A stretch of 64,000 nucleotides of DNA from Oscillospiraceae bacterium (GTDB taxonomy: Bacteria > Bacillota > Clostridia > Oscillospirales > Oscillospiraceae). Positions 7,316 to 14,566 of the stretch are shown piece after piece. The notes below the pieces were generated by a model. It ran no database searches, was not told where the DNA came from, and was given only the letters and a program-made list of their open reading frames with translations. The translations under genes were made by a program, and so were the position numbers. Each line of letters opens with the position of its first letter. The first letter of the stretch is position 1. The DNA lies in NCBI GenBank assembly GCA_015067525.1, contig SVMH01000002.1:1-64000 (forward strand), read 5' to 3'.

Positions 7316-7930
7316 TTATTTCTGCATGGTTTCCACCAGATGCGCCGTGATGCGGCCGGTGAGGCCCCACAGGGGATAGGGGAGGCCTTCGTAAACCGGT
7401 ACTTCCATCCGTCCGGCGCTCCAGCGGTAATCGGGCGGCGTCTGCACCAGATGGTAAGGGAAATCGCCGGCCACCATGGGCTTGAGCTCGTAGGTATAGC
7501 GCTTGGGCGGATGGGCGGCCAGCCATGCAAGGGGCACGGTGAAGGTGGTCTGCACCTCCTGCAGATTGCGGCGCATGGACTGCACGCCGGCAGCGTCCAC
7601 ATAGGCCAGCACCGGATGCATCAGACCGTCCGAGCGCAGATACAGGAAGTCCATCCGGCCCAGAATTTCCACATGTTCCGGCCCGATACCCAGCTCTTCG
7701 TGCATTTCCCGCAGCGCACATTGGATGGCGGTCTCGCCCGGCTCCATCCGCCCGCCGGGGAAGCAGACTTCGGCCGCATGATGCCGCAGGCTTTCGGCGC
7801 GGACTTCGTACAAAAGGCTCAGACCGGCGTCGGTCTCCACCAGCGGGACCAGTACGGCGTATTCACCGCGGCAGCCCAGCAGTGTGGGCACATGGTTTTC
7901 GAATTTTTGCCGGAAACGGGAAATATCCAT
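7316..7930 (-). CDS. NUDIX hydrolase, CoA-pyrophosphatase (NudL)-like
   Basis: The 204-residue protein has a complete NUDIX box (residues about 59-81, GGRMEPGETAIQCALREMHEEL followed by GI), the catalytic signature for cleaving nucleoside diphosphates linked to another group. The preceding LRHHAAEVCFPGG resembles the UPF0035/NudL signature of coenzyme A diphosphatases, so CoA or a related molecule is the likely substrate. I start it at 7930, where a TGAGGT site lies seven bases upstream; the in-frame ATG 36 bases earlier has no site and lies in the preceding terminator. It is on the minus strand after the Cys-rich small gene but separated from it by a terminator. Confidence 0.88.
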   Translation of the reverse strand: MDISRFRQKFENHVPTLLGCRGEYAVLVPLVETDAGLSLLYEVRAESLRHHAAEVCFPGGRMEPGETAIQCALREMHEELGIGPEHVEILGRMDFLYLRSDGLMHPVLAYVDAAGVQSMRRNLQEVQTTFTVPLAWLAAHPPKRYTYELKPMVAGDFPYHLVQTPPDYRWSAGRMEVPVYEGLPYPLWGLTGRITAHLVETMQK

Positions 7931-7952
7931 AGCGTATACCTCACTTTGGAAG

Positions 7953-7980
7953 AAAAAATCCCCCATCTTGCGATGGGGGA
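7953..7980 (-). terminator. terminator of the Cys-rich small gene
   Basis: On the minus strand TCCCCCATC-GCAA-GATGGGGGA is followed by TTTTTT, ten bases after the stop codon of the 45-residue gene. Confidence 0.8.
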
Positions 7981-7990
7981 CAGGGATGCC

Positions 7991-8128
7991 TTAGCAGCAG
8001 CCGCAGCCGCTGTTCTGTACCGTGTTGCCGCAGCCGCAGCTGTTGCCGCTGCCGCAGAAGAAGAACAGGATGATGATGGCAATGATGATCCAGCAGCAGT
8101 TGCTGCCGCCCCAGTTCTGATTACACAT
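7991..8128 (-). CDS. 45-residue Cys-rich membrane-like small protein
   Basis: A small gene with an excellent AGGAGG site seven bases before its ATG and a terminator right behind its stop. The product is MCNQNWGGSNCC, then a run of hydrophobic residues (WIIIAIIILFFF, about 13-24), then a Cys/Gly tail ending SGCGCC; nine of its 45 residues are cysteine. It looks like a short membrane-inserted peptide with a metal- or thiol-binding tail. Similar tiny high-cysteine proteins are common as unnamed genes in Clostridia; I know of no proven function. It lies just downstream of rex on the same strand, so a redox or metal link is possible but only inferred. Confidence 0.75.
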   Translation of the reverse strand: MCNQNWGGSNCCWIIIAIIILFFFCGSGNSCGCGNTVQNSGCGCC

Positions 8129-8203
8129 AGCGCAACCTCCTATGAAATCCGGAGCCCTGCAAGGCTCTCATTCCATGGTATGCGCCCCACCGGAAAGGGT
8201 GAC

Positions 8204-8833
8204 TCAGCTGCGGGAGATGCGGTAGCTCAGCGTCAGCAAGGTATCCACAAAGTGGACATTCTCGAAAAATACGCCGGATACCTGCGTGCTCAGCTCCACG
8301 TTGGTAAAGTTCCAGAAACCGCGGATGCCCAGCTCGATCAGCCGGTCGGCCAGAGGCTGTGCCACGCTCTGGGGCACGGTCAGCACGGCCACGTCGGGAT
8401 GATACTGCTCCACATATTCGTCCAGCTCATCCATGGAGCGCACGGTGACGCCGCGGATGGTGGTGCCGATCATGGAGGAGGCGACATCGAAAGCGGAGTC
8501 GATCTGGAAGCCGACCTTTTCAAAGTCGAAGTTCTGCAGCAGGGCGTGACCCAGATGGCCGGCGCCCACCACAATGATGCGGTGGCCGTTGTCAATGCCC
8601 AGAATGTGGCCGATCTCCGCGCGCAGCTCCGCCACGTTATAACCGTAACCCTGCTGGCCGAATTCGCCAAAGCAGCTCAGGTCCTGACGGATCTGGGATG
8701 CGGTGATGTCCATACGGCTGCCCAGAGAGTTGGAAGAAATACGGACAACGCCCTTATTGTACAGGTCGTCCAGATAACGGTAATAGCGGGGGAGACGGTG
8801 GATGACAGCATCCGAGATCTTCTGTTTCTTCAT
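8204..8833 (-). CDS. rex: redox-sensing transcriptional repressor Rex
   Basis: The 209-residue protein has the Rex layout: N-terminal winged helix (about 1-78, with the SRMDITASQIRQDLSCFGEFG region that binds DNA), then a Rossmann domain with IIVVGAGHLGHALL that senses the NADH/NAD ratio, and a C-terminal domain-swapped helix (LTLSYRI). In Clostridia Rex represses fermentation and hydrogenase genes when NADH is low. The gene has its own upstream region shared with a divergent tRNA-Arg gene; an imperfect Rex-like inverted repeat lies there. Confidence 0.96.
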   Translation of the reverse strand: MKKQKISDAVIHRLPRYYRYLDDLYNKGVVRISSNSLGSRMDITASQIRQDLSCFGEFGQQGYGYNVAELRAEIGHILGIDNGHRIIVVGAGHLGHALLQNFDFEKVGFQIDSAFDVASSMIGTTIRGVTVRSMDELDEYVEQYHPDVAVLTVPQSVAQPLADRLIELGIRGFWNFTNVELSTQVSGVFFENVHFVDTLLTLSYRISRS

Positions 8834-8938
8834 ATATGATCAACCGTCCTTTATTGGTATTTCGGAGCGTTTCGGCAATATATGTAAAAACGGTGTGTCG
8901 GAGCGTCTCCATGAGTATTGTACCGCACCTGTCCGGAC

Positions 8939-8957
8939 TTGTCAACTTTTTTAACAA
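8939..8957. promoter_or_regulatory. imperfect Rex-like inverted repeat (tentative)
   Basis: TTGTCAA-CTTTT-TTAACAA resembles the Rex operator TTGTTAAnnnnTTAACAA but has a five-base rather than four-base centre and one mismatch. It lies upstream of rex, where autoregulation would be expected. I regard it as a weak candidate only. Confidence 0.25.
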
Positions 8958-8976
8958 TCTTTCCTTAAATTTTTTC

Positions 8977-9005
8977 TTTACTTTGCGGGAGCGAATTGAT
9001 ATAAT
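8977..9005 (+). promoter_or_regulatory. promoter of tRNA-Arg
   Basis: -35 TTTACT (8977-8982), 17-base spacer, consensus -10 TATAAT (9000-9005), about 36 bases before the tRNA. Confidence 0.6.
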
Positions 9006-9040
9006 GGCTTAGTCCGCAAGCGGACAGCACAAGCCAATAC

Positions 9041-9117
9041 GCGCCCGTAGCTCAGTTGGATAGAGTGTCAGACTCCGACTCTGAAGGTCGCTGGTTCGAA
9101 TCCAGTCGGGCGTACCA
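9041..9117 (+). tRNA. tRNA-Arg (anticodon CCG)
   Basis: A complete 77-base cloverleaf: acceptor GCGCCCG pairing with CGGGCGT, D-arm GCTC...GAGT, anticodon stem TCAGA/TCTGA with loop CTCCGAC giving anticodon CCG (reads CGG), T-arm GCTGG-TTCGAAT-CCAGT and encoded CCA. Its last 32 bases are repeated twice more downstream. Confidence 0.96.
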
Positions 9118-9433
9118 AAAGAGAGCACCCTTCGGGGTGCTCTCTTTTGGTTTATCCGGTAGAGTATCGACGAACCGCGACCTTCAGGCGCGAAGCGCGT
9201 CAAATCCTGCCGGAGGCGGCCGCGGCGCTATGCGCCGCTGGCCGGTCGCTGGTTCGAATCCAGTCGGGCGTACCAAAAGAGAGCACCCTTCGGGGTGCTC
9301 TCTTTTGGTTTATCCGGTAGAGTATCGACGAACCGCGACCTTCAGGCGCGAAGCGCGTCAAATTCCGTCGGAGGCGGCCGCGGCGCCATGCGCCGCTGGC
9401 CGGTCGCTGGTTCGAATCCAGTCGGGCGTACCA
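9086..9433 (+). repeat. 158-bp tandem repeat carrying copies of the tRNA-Arg 3' end
   Basis: Two full units (9086-9243 and 9244-9401) differ at only four positions, all transitions, and are followed by a partial third unit (9402-9433). Each unit begins with the last 32 bases of tRNA-Arg (variable loop, T-arm, acceptor strand, CCA), continues with the tRNA terminator hairpin, then about 100 bases of GC-rich sequence that includes a near-inverted copy of the variable-loop/T-arm bases (around 9171-9187 and 9329-9345) and a GCGGCGC...GCGCCGC hairpin. Copies two and three lack a D-arm and anticodon arm, so they are not tRNAs. The 3' end of a tRNA is a classic integrase attachment core, so these may be leftover attachment sites; slipped duplication is the simple alternative. 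Confidence 0.85.
9118..9150 (+). terminator. tRNA-Arg terminator (repeated at 9276-9308)
   Basis: AAAAGAGAGCACCC-TTC-GGGGTGCTCTCTTTT directly follows the CCA. The same hairpin recurs 158 bases later in the second repeat unit. The third tRNA tail, at 9433, lacks it. Confidence 0.85.
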
Positions 9434-9461
9434 CGAAAGAAACCAAAAACTGGCTGCGGCA

Positions 9462-9490
9462 TTGAAATTATCGGGAAATAGCCGTATAAT
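9462..9490 (+). promoter_or_regulatory. promoter of the Card1-like gene
   Basis: -35 TTGAAA (9462-9467), 17-base spacer, consensus -10 TATAAT (9485-9490), 28 bases before the start codon and 28 bases after the last tRNA-tail copy. This is a near-consensus promoter, so the gene is probably expressed without induction. Confidence 0.7.
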
Positions 9491-9518
9491 AACGTAAACG
9501 AAGAAAGGTGGGAAGCAC

Positions 9519-10700
9519 ATGGAAACGTTGATCGAGCTGTATGATGACCGTGCGATCGAAAATATTCTGGCACCGGACATGTTTCGTCCAAAGCGCATCA
9601 TCTACCTTTGCCCCGGAGAAATTGCGCAGGATCGAAACCGGCAAGAGAAACTGAAAGCCTTTTTCCAGCGCCGGGGATGGGATCCGGAATTGATTTTTAC
9701 GGAAGCCAGCCTGTTCAAAGCGGACCGTATTCTCCGGCAGCTGCTCACACTTGGTGAAAAATATGCAGACTGTGCCGTAGATGTTACCGGCGGCAGTGAT
9801 GCCGCTTTGTTCGCCGCAGGCATGTTTTCCCAGCAAACAGGTGCGCCCGCCTTTACCTACTCCCGAAAGAGAAACCGTTTTTACGACATCAGCGGTGCTG
9901 CGTTTGCGGATGATCTGGAGTGTACGCTCTCTTATTCCGTGGAGGAATTCTTCCTGATGGCAGGCGGAACATTACTGCCCGGTCGGGTGGATAATGCTGT
10001 TTTAGCGAAGTACTTAGACGACTTTGATCCGTTTTTCTCCTGTTTCCTCCGTTTCCGAAGGGATTGGACGGATATCATCTCCTATATTCAGAAAGTGTCC
10101 CCGTCGGAATATGGCCAGAAGCCTCCGCTGTCCATTCAGGGAAAGTATACGGTGAAGGGTGATCACGGATCACGGAATTCCGCCAACGAAGCTGCGCTGA
10201 AAGAACTGGCCCGTATCGGCTTTATCGAGGAGCTTTCCATTGTGCGCGGTGAGTCGGTGGCGTTTCGTTTTCGCGATGCCAATATCCGCGCATGGCTGCG
10301 GGACGTGGGCAGCGTATTGGAACTGTACACCTATAAAGCCTGTATTGATGCAGGGATCTTCCACGATGTGATCAGCAGCGCCGTCGTTCGCTGGGACGAC
10401 ACGGTAGGACATGGCAGTGTTTCCAATGAACTGGATGTGATGGCCGCAAGGGGCGTCGTTCCGCTGTTTATCAGCTGCAAAGCCACCGATATTAAAACGG
10501 AGTCGCTCAATGAACTTGCGATCCTTCGCGATCGCTTCGGTGGGAAGGGCGCAAAAGCTGCTATTGTCACCACCGAGCCCTGCAACGCTGCTGCGCGGCA
10601 CCGCGCGGCCCAACTGGACATTGCGGTTATTGATCTGGAAGAGTTGAGAGATGATCAGCTGGTGCAGAGATTGACGGTTATCATGAAAGCACAGGCGTAA
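9519..10700 (+). CDS. stand-alone Card1-like CARF-domain nuclease (DUF1887 family)
   Basis: The 393-residue protein resembles Card1/VC1899: an N-terminal CARF fold that senses cyclic oligoadenylates, a linking winged-helix-like region, and a C-terminal PD-(D/E)xK nuclease. Seen in the sequence: the CARF ligand motif DVTGGSDAALFAAGMFS (residues about 88-104) and the nuclease motif NELDVMAARGVVPLFISCK, giving E304, D306 and K321 as likely metal/catalytic residues. Known Card1 proteins cut nucleic acid after activation by type III CRISPR signalling. No Cas10, other cas gene or CRISPR array is in this window, so the activator is unknown: a distant CRISPR locus, another nucleotide signal, or none. 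It sits in a tRNA-Arg integration-like site, alone, between its own promoter and terminator. Confidence 0.8.
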   Translation: METLIELYDDRAIENILAPDMFRPKRIIYLCPGEIAQDRNRQEKLKAFFQRRGWDPELIFTEASLFKADRILRQLLTLGEKYADCAVDVTGGSDAALFAAGMFSQQTGAPAFTYSRKRNRFYDISGAAFADDLECTLSYSVEEFFLMAGGTLLPGRVDNAVLAKYLDDFDPFFSCFLRFRRDWTDIISYIQKVSPSEYGQKPPLSIQGKYTVKGDHGSRNSANEAALKELARIGFIEELSIVRGESVAFRFRDANIRAWLRDVGSVLELYTYKACIDAGIFHDVISSAVVRWDDTVGHGSVSNELDVMAARGVVPLFISCKATDIKTESLNELAILRDRFGGKGAKAAIVTTEPCNAAARHRAAQLDIAVIDLEELRDDQLVQRLTVIMKAQA

Positions 10701-10715
10701 CCTGCGTTCGGATGA

Positions 10716-10752
10716 AAAGAGAGAGCACCTGCCAAAGGGTGCTCTCTTTTCT
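10716..10752 (+). terminator. terminator of the Card1-like gene
   Basis: AGAGAGCACC and GGTGCTCTCTTTT pair around a TGCCAAAG loop. The stem GAGAGCACC/GGTGCTCTC is the same as in the tRNA-Arg terminator copies upstream. Confidence 0.85.
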
Positions 10753-10766
10753 ATGTAAATGCCATC

Positions 10767-10795
10767 TTTACAACAGCTCCGGTTTGGTATTTAAT
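10767..10795 (+). promoter_or_regulatory. probable promoter of the AbrB-family gene
   Basis: -35 TTTACA (10767-10772), 17-base spacer, -10 TTTAAT (10790-10795). A start of transcription near 10802 would exclude the in-frame ATG at 10804 as a normal start codon. Confidence 0.4.
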
Positions 10796-10827
10796 ATCAT
10801 TATATGGGCGAGAAAGGGGCCATGGCT

Positions 10828-11895
10828 GTGAGCGAACTTCTGTGCTTTTTCATAACACTGGCTGTTGCGGTGATTGTCGGCACTGTGTTTTATAAGCTCG
10901 GCTTCCCCGCCGGTGCCATGGTGGGCGCGCTGATCGGCGTGAGCGCGCTGAATATTCTGACCGGCTGGGCGTTCATGCCCGCTGCGGTGAAGAATCTGAC
11001 CAAAACGGTGGCCGGTCTTTTCGTGGGCATGAGTATGACCATGGAGATGGTGCGCAATATGAAGCGGCTCTTTAAGCCGGTTATCGTGCTGGTGGGCGTG
11101 ATTTTCACTCTGTGCCTGAGTGCCGGAACGCTTTTGTACCATGTGACCGGCTTGGACGCGGTAACGGCGCTGTTCTGCGTGGCGCCCGGCGGCCTGACGG
11201 ACATGACGCTGATGACCATGGACATGGGCGGTGACGCGGCAGTGGTGGCTGTGCTGCAGGTGCTGCGCCTGCTTTCGGTATACTGTATTTCCATGCCGCT
11301 GGCCCGAATTCTGGGCAAGAAACTGGGCGGATTTGTCCACGAGAACCCAAAGAGCAGCGTGGAGAAGAAACCGCTTTCGCGTGAAGAGAAGAGGAAGGGC
11401 ATGGTGCTGGCGGCTGTCGTGGCGCTGATTGGCGGCGCGGTGGGACTGGGCCTTGCAGAGCTTTTGCACTTTTCTGTGCTGGTGCTGATCGGCGCTATGG
11501 TGACAACTGCCGCGGTCAATATCAAAACCGGCAAGCTCTATATGCCCAAAGCGGTGCGCCGCGCGGTGCAGATCCTCAGCGGCGCGCTGATCGCCACCGG
11601 CGTGACGGCCGATTCGCTGGAAAAGCTGAAAACGGTGATATTGCCGGCGGTGTTCATCTGCTGCGGCTTTGTGCTGATCAATCTTGTGCTGGCCCTGCTG
11701 CTGCACCGCGTCTGCAAGCTGGATATGGCAACTGCTGTTTTGTCTTCGTCTGCCGGCGGCGCCACGGAGGCGGCCCTTGCCGCCCCGGATCTTAACGCGG
11801 ATCCCTCGGTGGTGTCTGTGCTGCAGATCAGCAGACTGATCTGCACGACCTCATTCTACCCGCTGCTGGTACAGCTGCTATACCAATTACTGTAA
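10828..11895 (+). CDS. AbrB-family membrane protein (putative ammonia monooxygenase-like / transporter)
   Basis: The roughly 355-residue protein is almost wholly transmembrane and has the internal duplication of the AbrB membrane family (Pfam AbrB, often mislabelled ammonia monooxygenase). Both halves show the repeated pattern seen as FKLGFPAGAMVGALIG-like and PGGLTDMTL / SSAGGATEAALAAPDLNADPSVV. The family is thought to be transport or regulatory; its substrate is not established. The start is uncertain: GTG at 10828 lies eight bases after AAAGGGG, ATG at 10822 only two bases after it, and ATG at 10804 has no site. It is followed 34 bases later by the galactokinase gene, so the two may be cotranscribed. 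Confidence 0.75.
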   Translation: MSELLCFFITLAVAVIVGTVFYKLGFPAGAMVGALIGVSALNILTGWAFMPAAVKNLTKTVAGLFVGMSMTMEMVRNMKRLFKPVIVLVGVIFTLCLSAGTLLYHVTGLDAVTALFCVAPGGLTDMTLMTMDMGGDAAVVAVLQVLRLLSVYCISMPLARILGKKLGGFVHENPKSSVEKKPLSREEKRKGMVLAAVVALIGGAVGLGLAELLHFSVLVLIGAMVTTAAVNIKTGKLYMPKAVRRAVQILSGALIATGVTADSLEKLKTVILPAVFICCGFVLINLVLALLLHRVCKLDMATAVLSSSAGGATEAALAAPDLNADPSVVSVLQISRLICTTSFYPLLVQLLYQLL

Positions 11896-11929
11896 AGTAT
11901 AAGTACTGAACAGTTTAAAGGAGACGGAT

Positions 11930-13063
11930 ATGAACAAAACCTATCGTTTTTCCGCGCCCGGGCGCACGGAACTGGGCGGCAACCATACCGACCATCAGCG
12001 CGGCTGCGTGCTGGCGGCTGCGGTGGATCTGGAGACCACGGCGCAGGTGACGCTGAACGGAACGGATACCATCCGCGTCTTTTCCGAAGGCTATGCGCCG
12101 GTGGAGGTTTCGCTGCAGGATCTCTCCATCCACGAAGGGGAAGAGAACACTACGGCGGCGCTGGTGCGCGGTGTGGCGGCAGAGTTCGTCCGCCGCGGCG
12201 CGGCGGTGCAGGGCTTTGACGCCTATGTGCGTTCCACCGTTCTGCCCGGCAGCGGGTTAAGCTCCTCGGCGGCGTTTGAAGTGCTGATGGGCACGATTTT
12301 GAACGAGCTGTTCTTTGAAAGCTCCCTCTCGCCGGCAGAGGTGGCCCGTATCGGCCAGTACGCCGAAAATGTCTATTTCGGCAAACCCTGCGGTCTGATG
12401 GACCAGATGGCCAGCGCTGTGGGCGGCATGGTGTTCATCGATTTTGAGTATCCTGCCTGTCCCGTTGTGGAGCGCATCGACTTTGATCTGGCCTCTGCCG
12501 GTTACGCGTTGTGCATCATTGATACCGGCGCCGACCACGCCGACCTGACGGCGGAATACGCCGCCATTCCCGGGGAAATGAAGGCGGTGTGCAGCTATTT
12601 CGGCAAAGAAGTGCTGCGCCAGATCCCGCAGGAGACGTTTTTTGCCGCGCTGCCGCAGCTGCGGGGCCGTGTGCCGGACCGCGCGATCTTGCGCGCCATG
12701 CATTTCTACCGCGAAAACGAGCGGGCCCAGCGTCAGGCCGAAGCGCTGCGCACAGGGGATGTGGACGCCTTTTTGCAGCTGGTGAAGGAGTCGGGCCGCA
12801 GCTCGTGGATGTACCTGCAGAACATCACGCCCGCCGGTGCAGTGGAACAGCAGGCGGTGGCGGTGGCACTGGCGCTGTGCGAAGAACTGCTGGATGGCCG
12901 GGGCGCCGCCCGCGTCCACGGCGGCGGCTTTGCCGGAACGGTGCAGGCTTTTGTGCCGCAGGATATGCTGGATGCCTTCCGCACCGGTGTGGAAGCGGTG
13001 TTGGGAGCAGGGAAGTGCCACGTGCTTTCCATCCGCGCTGCCGGTGGCGTGAGGGTGGAATGA
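11930..13063 (+). CDS. galK: galactokinase-like GHMP kinase (divergent)
   Basis: The 377-residue protein has all three GHMP kinase motifs: the substrate motif PGRTELGGNHTDH (residues 10-22), the ATP-binding PGSGLSSSAAFE (about 105-116) and the C-terminal HGGGFAGTVQAF (about 329-340). Galactokinases phosphorylate galactose at C1. The signature differs from the classical GRxNxIGEHxDY: Glu, Gly, Asn and His replace Asn, Ile, Glu and Tyr. This variant is widespread in Clostridia under the galactokinase name, but the substrate is not certain. No galT or galE is adjacent, unlike a normal Leloir operon. A strong AAAGGAGA site precedes the start. Confidence 0.8.
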   Translation: MNKTYRFSAPGRTELGGNHTDHQRGCVLAAAVDLETTAQVTLNGTDTIRVFSEGYAPVEVSLQDLSIHEGEENTTAALVRGVAAEFVRRGAAVQGFDAYVRSTVLPGSGLSSSAAFEVLMGTILNELFFESSLSPAEVARIGQYAENVYFGKPCGLMDQMASAVGGMVFIDFEYPACPVVERIDFDLASAGYALCIIDTGADHADLTAEYAAIPGEMKAVCSYFGKEVLRQIPQETFFAALPQLRGRVPDRAILRAMHFYRENERAQRQAEALRTGDVDAFLQLVKESGRSSWMYLQNITPAGAVEQQAVAVALALCEELLDGRGAARVHGGGFAGTVQAFVPQDMLDAFRTGVEAVLGAGKCHVLSIRAAGGVRVE

Positions 13064-13068
13064 GGAGA

Positions 13069-13098
13069 ATACCGGGCGCTTCGCCCGGTATTTTTTTC
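13069..13098 (+). terminator. terminator after galK
   Basis: ATACCGGGCG-CTT-CGCCCGGTAT followed by seven T residues. Confidence 0.9.
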
Positions 13099-13127
13099 TT
13101 GTTCTCCCCGGGAAATGGTGTTACAAT
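13099..13127 (+). promoter_or_regulatory. promoter of the MATE exporter gene
   Basis: -35 TTGTTC (13099-13104), 17-base spacer, extended -10 TGTTACAAT (-10 TACAAT at 13122-13127). The -35 is weak; the extended -10 makes up for it. Confidence 0.45.
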
Positions 13128-13151
13128 CGACTCAAAGTGAGGTGAAGGGCC

Positions 13152-14513
13152 GTGCAGGGAAGCGGGATCAAGGATTTCACACAAGGTAATATTACAAAGC
13201 AGCTGGTCATATTTGCATGGCCACTGTTCCTCTCCAACCTGCTGCAGGTGGTCTACAATCTGGTGGACATGGTGGTGGTGGGCAATGTGCTGGGCAAGGT
13301 GGGCCTGTCTGCCGTGTCGGTGGGCGGTGACCTGAGCCATCTGCTGACCTTCATCGCCATGGGTTATGCCAGCGCCGGTCAGGTGCTCATTGCCCGGTAT
13401 GTGGGTGCAAAACAGACCGATAAGATCGGCCGCTTTGTGGGCACCATGAGTGGATTTTTGCTGATATGTGCCGTGGTGATCAGCATTGTGGCGCTGAGCA
13501 TTCAGGATAAGCTTCTGCAGTGGATGAACACGCCGGAGGCGGCCTATGAGGGTGCCGCGGCGTATTCGGCCATCTGCATGGTGGGTCTGGTGTTCATTTA
13601 CGGCTATAACGTGGTCAGCGCTATCCTGCGCGGCATGGGCGACTCCAAGCACCCCTTTATCTTTGTCAGCATTGCTGCCATCACCAACTTGGCGCTGGAT
13701 CTGGTGTTTGTGGTGGGCTTCCGCATGGGCCCCGGCGGCGCTGCGCTTGCCACTGTGATCAGCCAGGGCCTCAGCTTTGTGGCTTGTGTGGTGTTCCTGT
13801 ACCGCAACCGCGAGAAATTCGGCCTTGAGATGCACAAAGGTGACTTTATCCACTGGGACGGCGAGATGCTGGGCGCGCTGGTGAAACTGGGTACGCCCAT
13901 GGCCATCAAGAGCGCTTCTATCCAGATCTCCAAGCTGTTCGTCAACTCCTGGATCAACTCCTACGGTGTGGAGGTCTCCGCCTTTGCAGGCATCGCCAAC
14001 AAGATCTCCAGCATCATTAACCTGATCTCCAACGCCATGAACACGGCGGGCTCTACGGTGGTGGGCCAGAATATTGCTGCCGGTAAGTTTGACCGCGTCA
14101 AGCAGACCATGGGTGCGCTGGCCAAGATCACCCTGACGGTGGCCACGGTGCTGTCGGCCCTGATCTGCCTGTTCCCGGAGCCCTTCTTCGGCATCTTTAC
14201 CGACGATCAGGCGGTGCTGGCGCTGGTGGACAGCTACCTGCCCATTGCGGTGCTGCTGCTGTACGGCAGCGCGGCCCGCGCCATCATGAACGCCCTGCTC
14301 AACGGCAGCGGCAACTACAACGTGAACTTTGCCACGGCCATCTTTGACGGCATTGTCATGCGCATCGGCCTTGCGGTGCTCTTCGGTCTGGTGCTGGATA
14401 TGCGCCACTACGGCTTCTGGCTGGGCGACGCGCTGGCGGGCTTTACCCCCTTTGTCATCGGTGTGGTGTTCTACTTCACCGGCAGCTGGAAAAAGGGGAA
14501 AATGGTTTCATAA
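13152..14513 (+). CDS. MATE-family efflux transporter
   Basis: The 453-residue protein has about twelve transmembrane helices in two homologous halves, the MATE (MatE/DinF) architecture. The N-terminal ITKQLVIFAWPLFLSNLLQ and NLVDMVVVGNVLG segments and the repeated GSTVVGQNIAAGK in the second half are typical. It should exchange cations for drugs, metabolites or other small organic molecules; the substrate cannot be read from sequence. It begins with GTG, six bases after a GTGAAGGG site, and is monocistronic between two terminators. Confidence 0.92.
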   Translation: MQGSGIKDFTQGNITKQLVIFAWPLFLSNLLQVVYNLVDMVVVGNVLGKVGLSAVSVGGDLSHLLTFIAMGYASAGQVLIARYVGAKQTDKIGRFVGTMSGFLLICAVVISIVALSIQDKLLQWMNTPEAAYEGAAAYSAICMVGLVFIYGYNVVSAILRGMGDSKHPFIFVSIAAITNLALDLVFVVGFRMGPGGAALATVISQGLSFVACVVFLYRNREKFGLEMHKGDFIHWDGEMLGALVKLGTPMAIKSASIQISKLFVNSWINSYGVEVSAFAGIANKISSIINLISNAMNTAGSTVVGQNIAAGKFDRVKQTMGALAKITLTVATVLSALICLFPEPFFGIFTDDQAVLALVDSYLPIAVLLLYGSAARAIMNALLNGSGNYNVNFATAIFDGIVMRIGLAVLFGLVLDMRHYGFWLGDALAGFTPFVIGVVFYFTGSWKKGKMVS

Positions 14514-14515
14514 CA

Positions 14516-14553
14516 AAAAAAGAGCCGGATGCCTGTGCATCCGGCTCTTTTTA
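14516..14553 (+). terminator. terminator after the MATE gene
   Basis: AAAAAGAGCCGGATGC-CTGT-GCATCCGGCTCTTTTT, a strong hairpin with A and T runs on both sides. Confidence 0.9.
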
Positions 14554-14566
14554 TGAACAAGGGTGC

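Noticed and set aside
8939..8957. A confident Rex operator
   Set aside because: The two half-sites are one base too far apart and one is mismatched, so it is listed only as tentative.
9086..9433. CRISPR array
   Set aside because: The repeat unit is 158 bases in two and a fraction copies with no unique spacers; it is a tandem duplication of a tRNA tail.
9244..9433. Second and third tRNA-Arg genes
   Set aside because: They have only the variable loop, T-arm and acceptor 3' strand; the 5' acceptor strand, D-arm and anticodon arm are missing.
9009..9601. Overlapping minus-strand frames with DWIRTSD and LDSNQRP peptides
   Set aside because: These peptides are well-known false genes made by reading a tRNA gene backwards; they cover the tRNA-Arg and its repeated 3' end.
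10804..10827. ATG at 10804 as the start of the AbrB-family gene
   Set aside because: It lies only a few bases from the predicted transcription start and has no ribosome-binding site.
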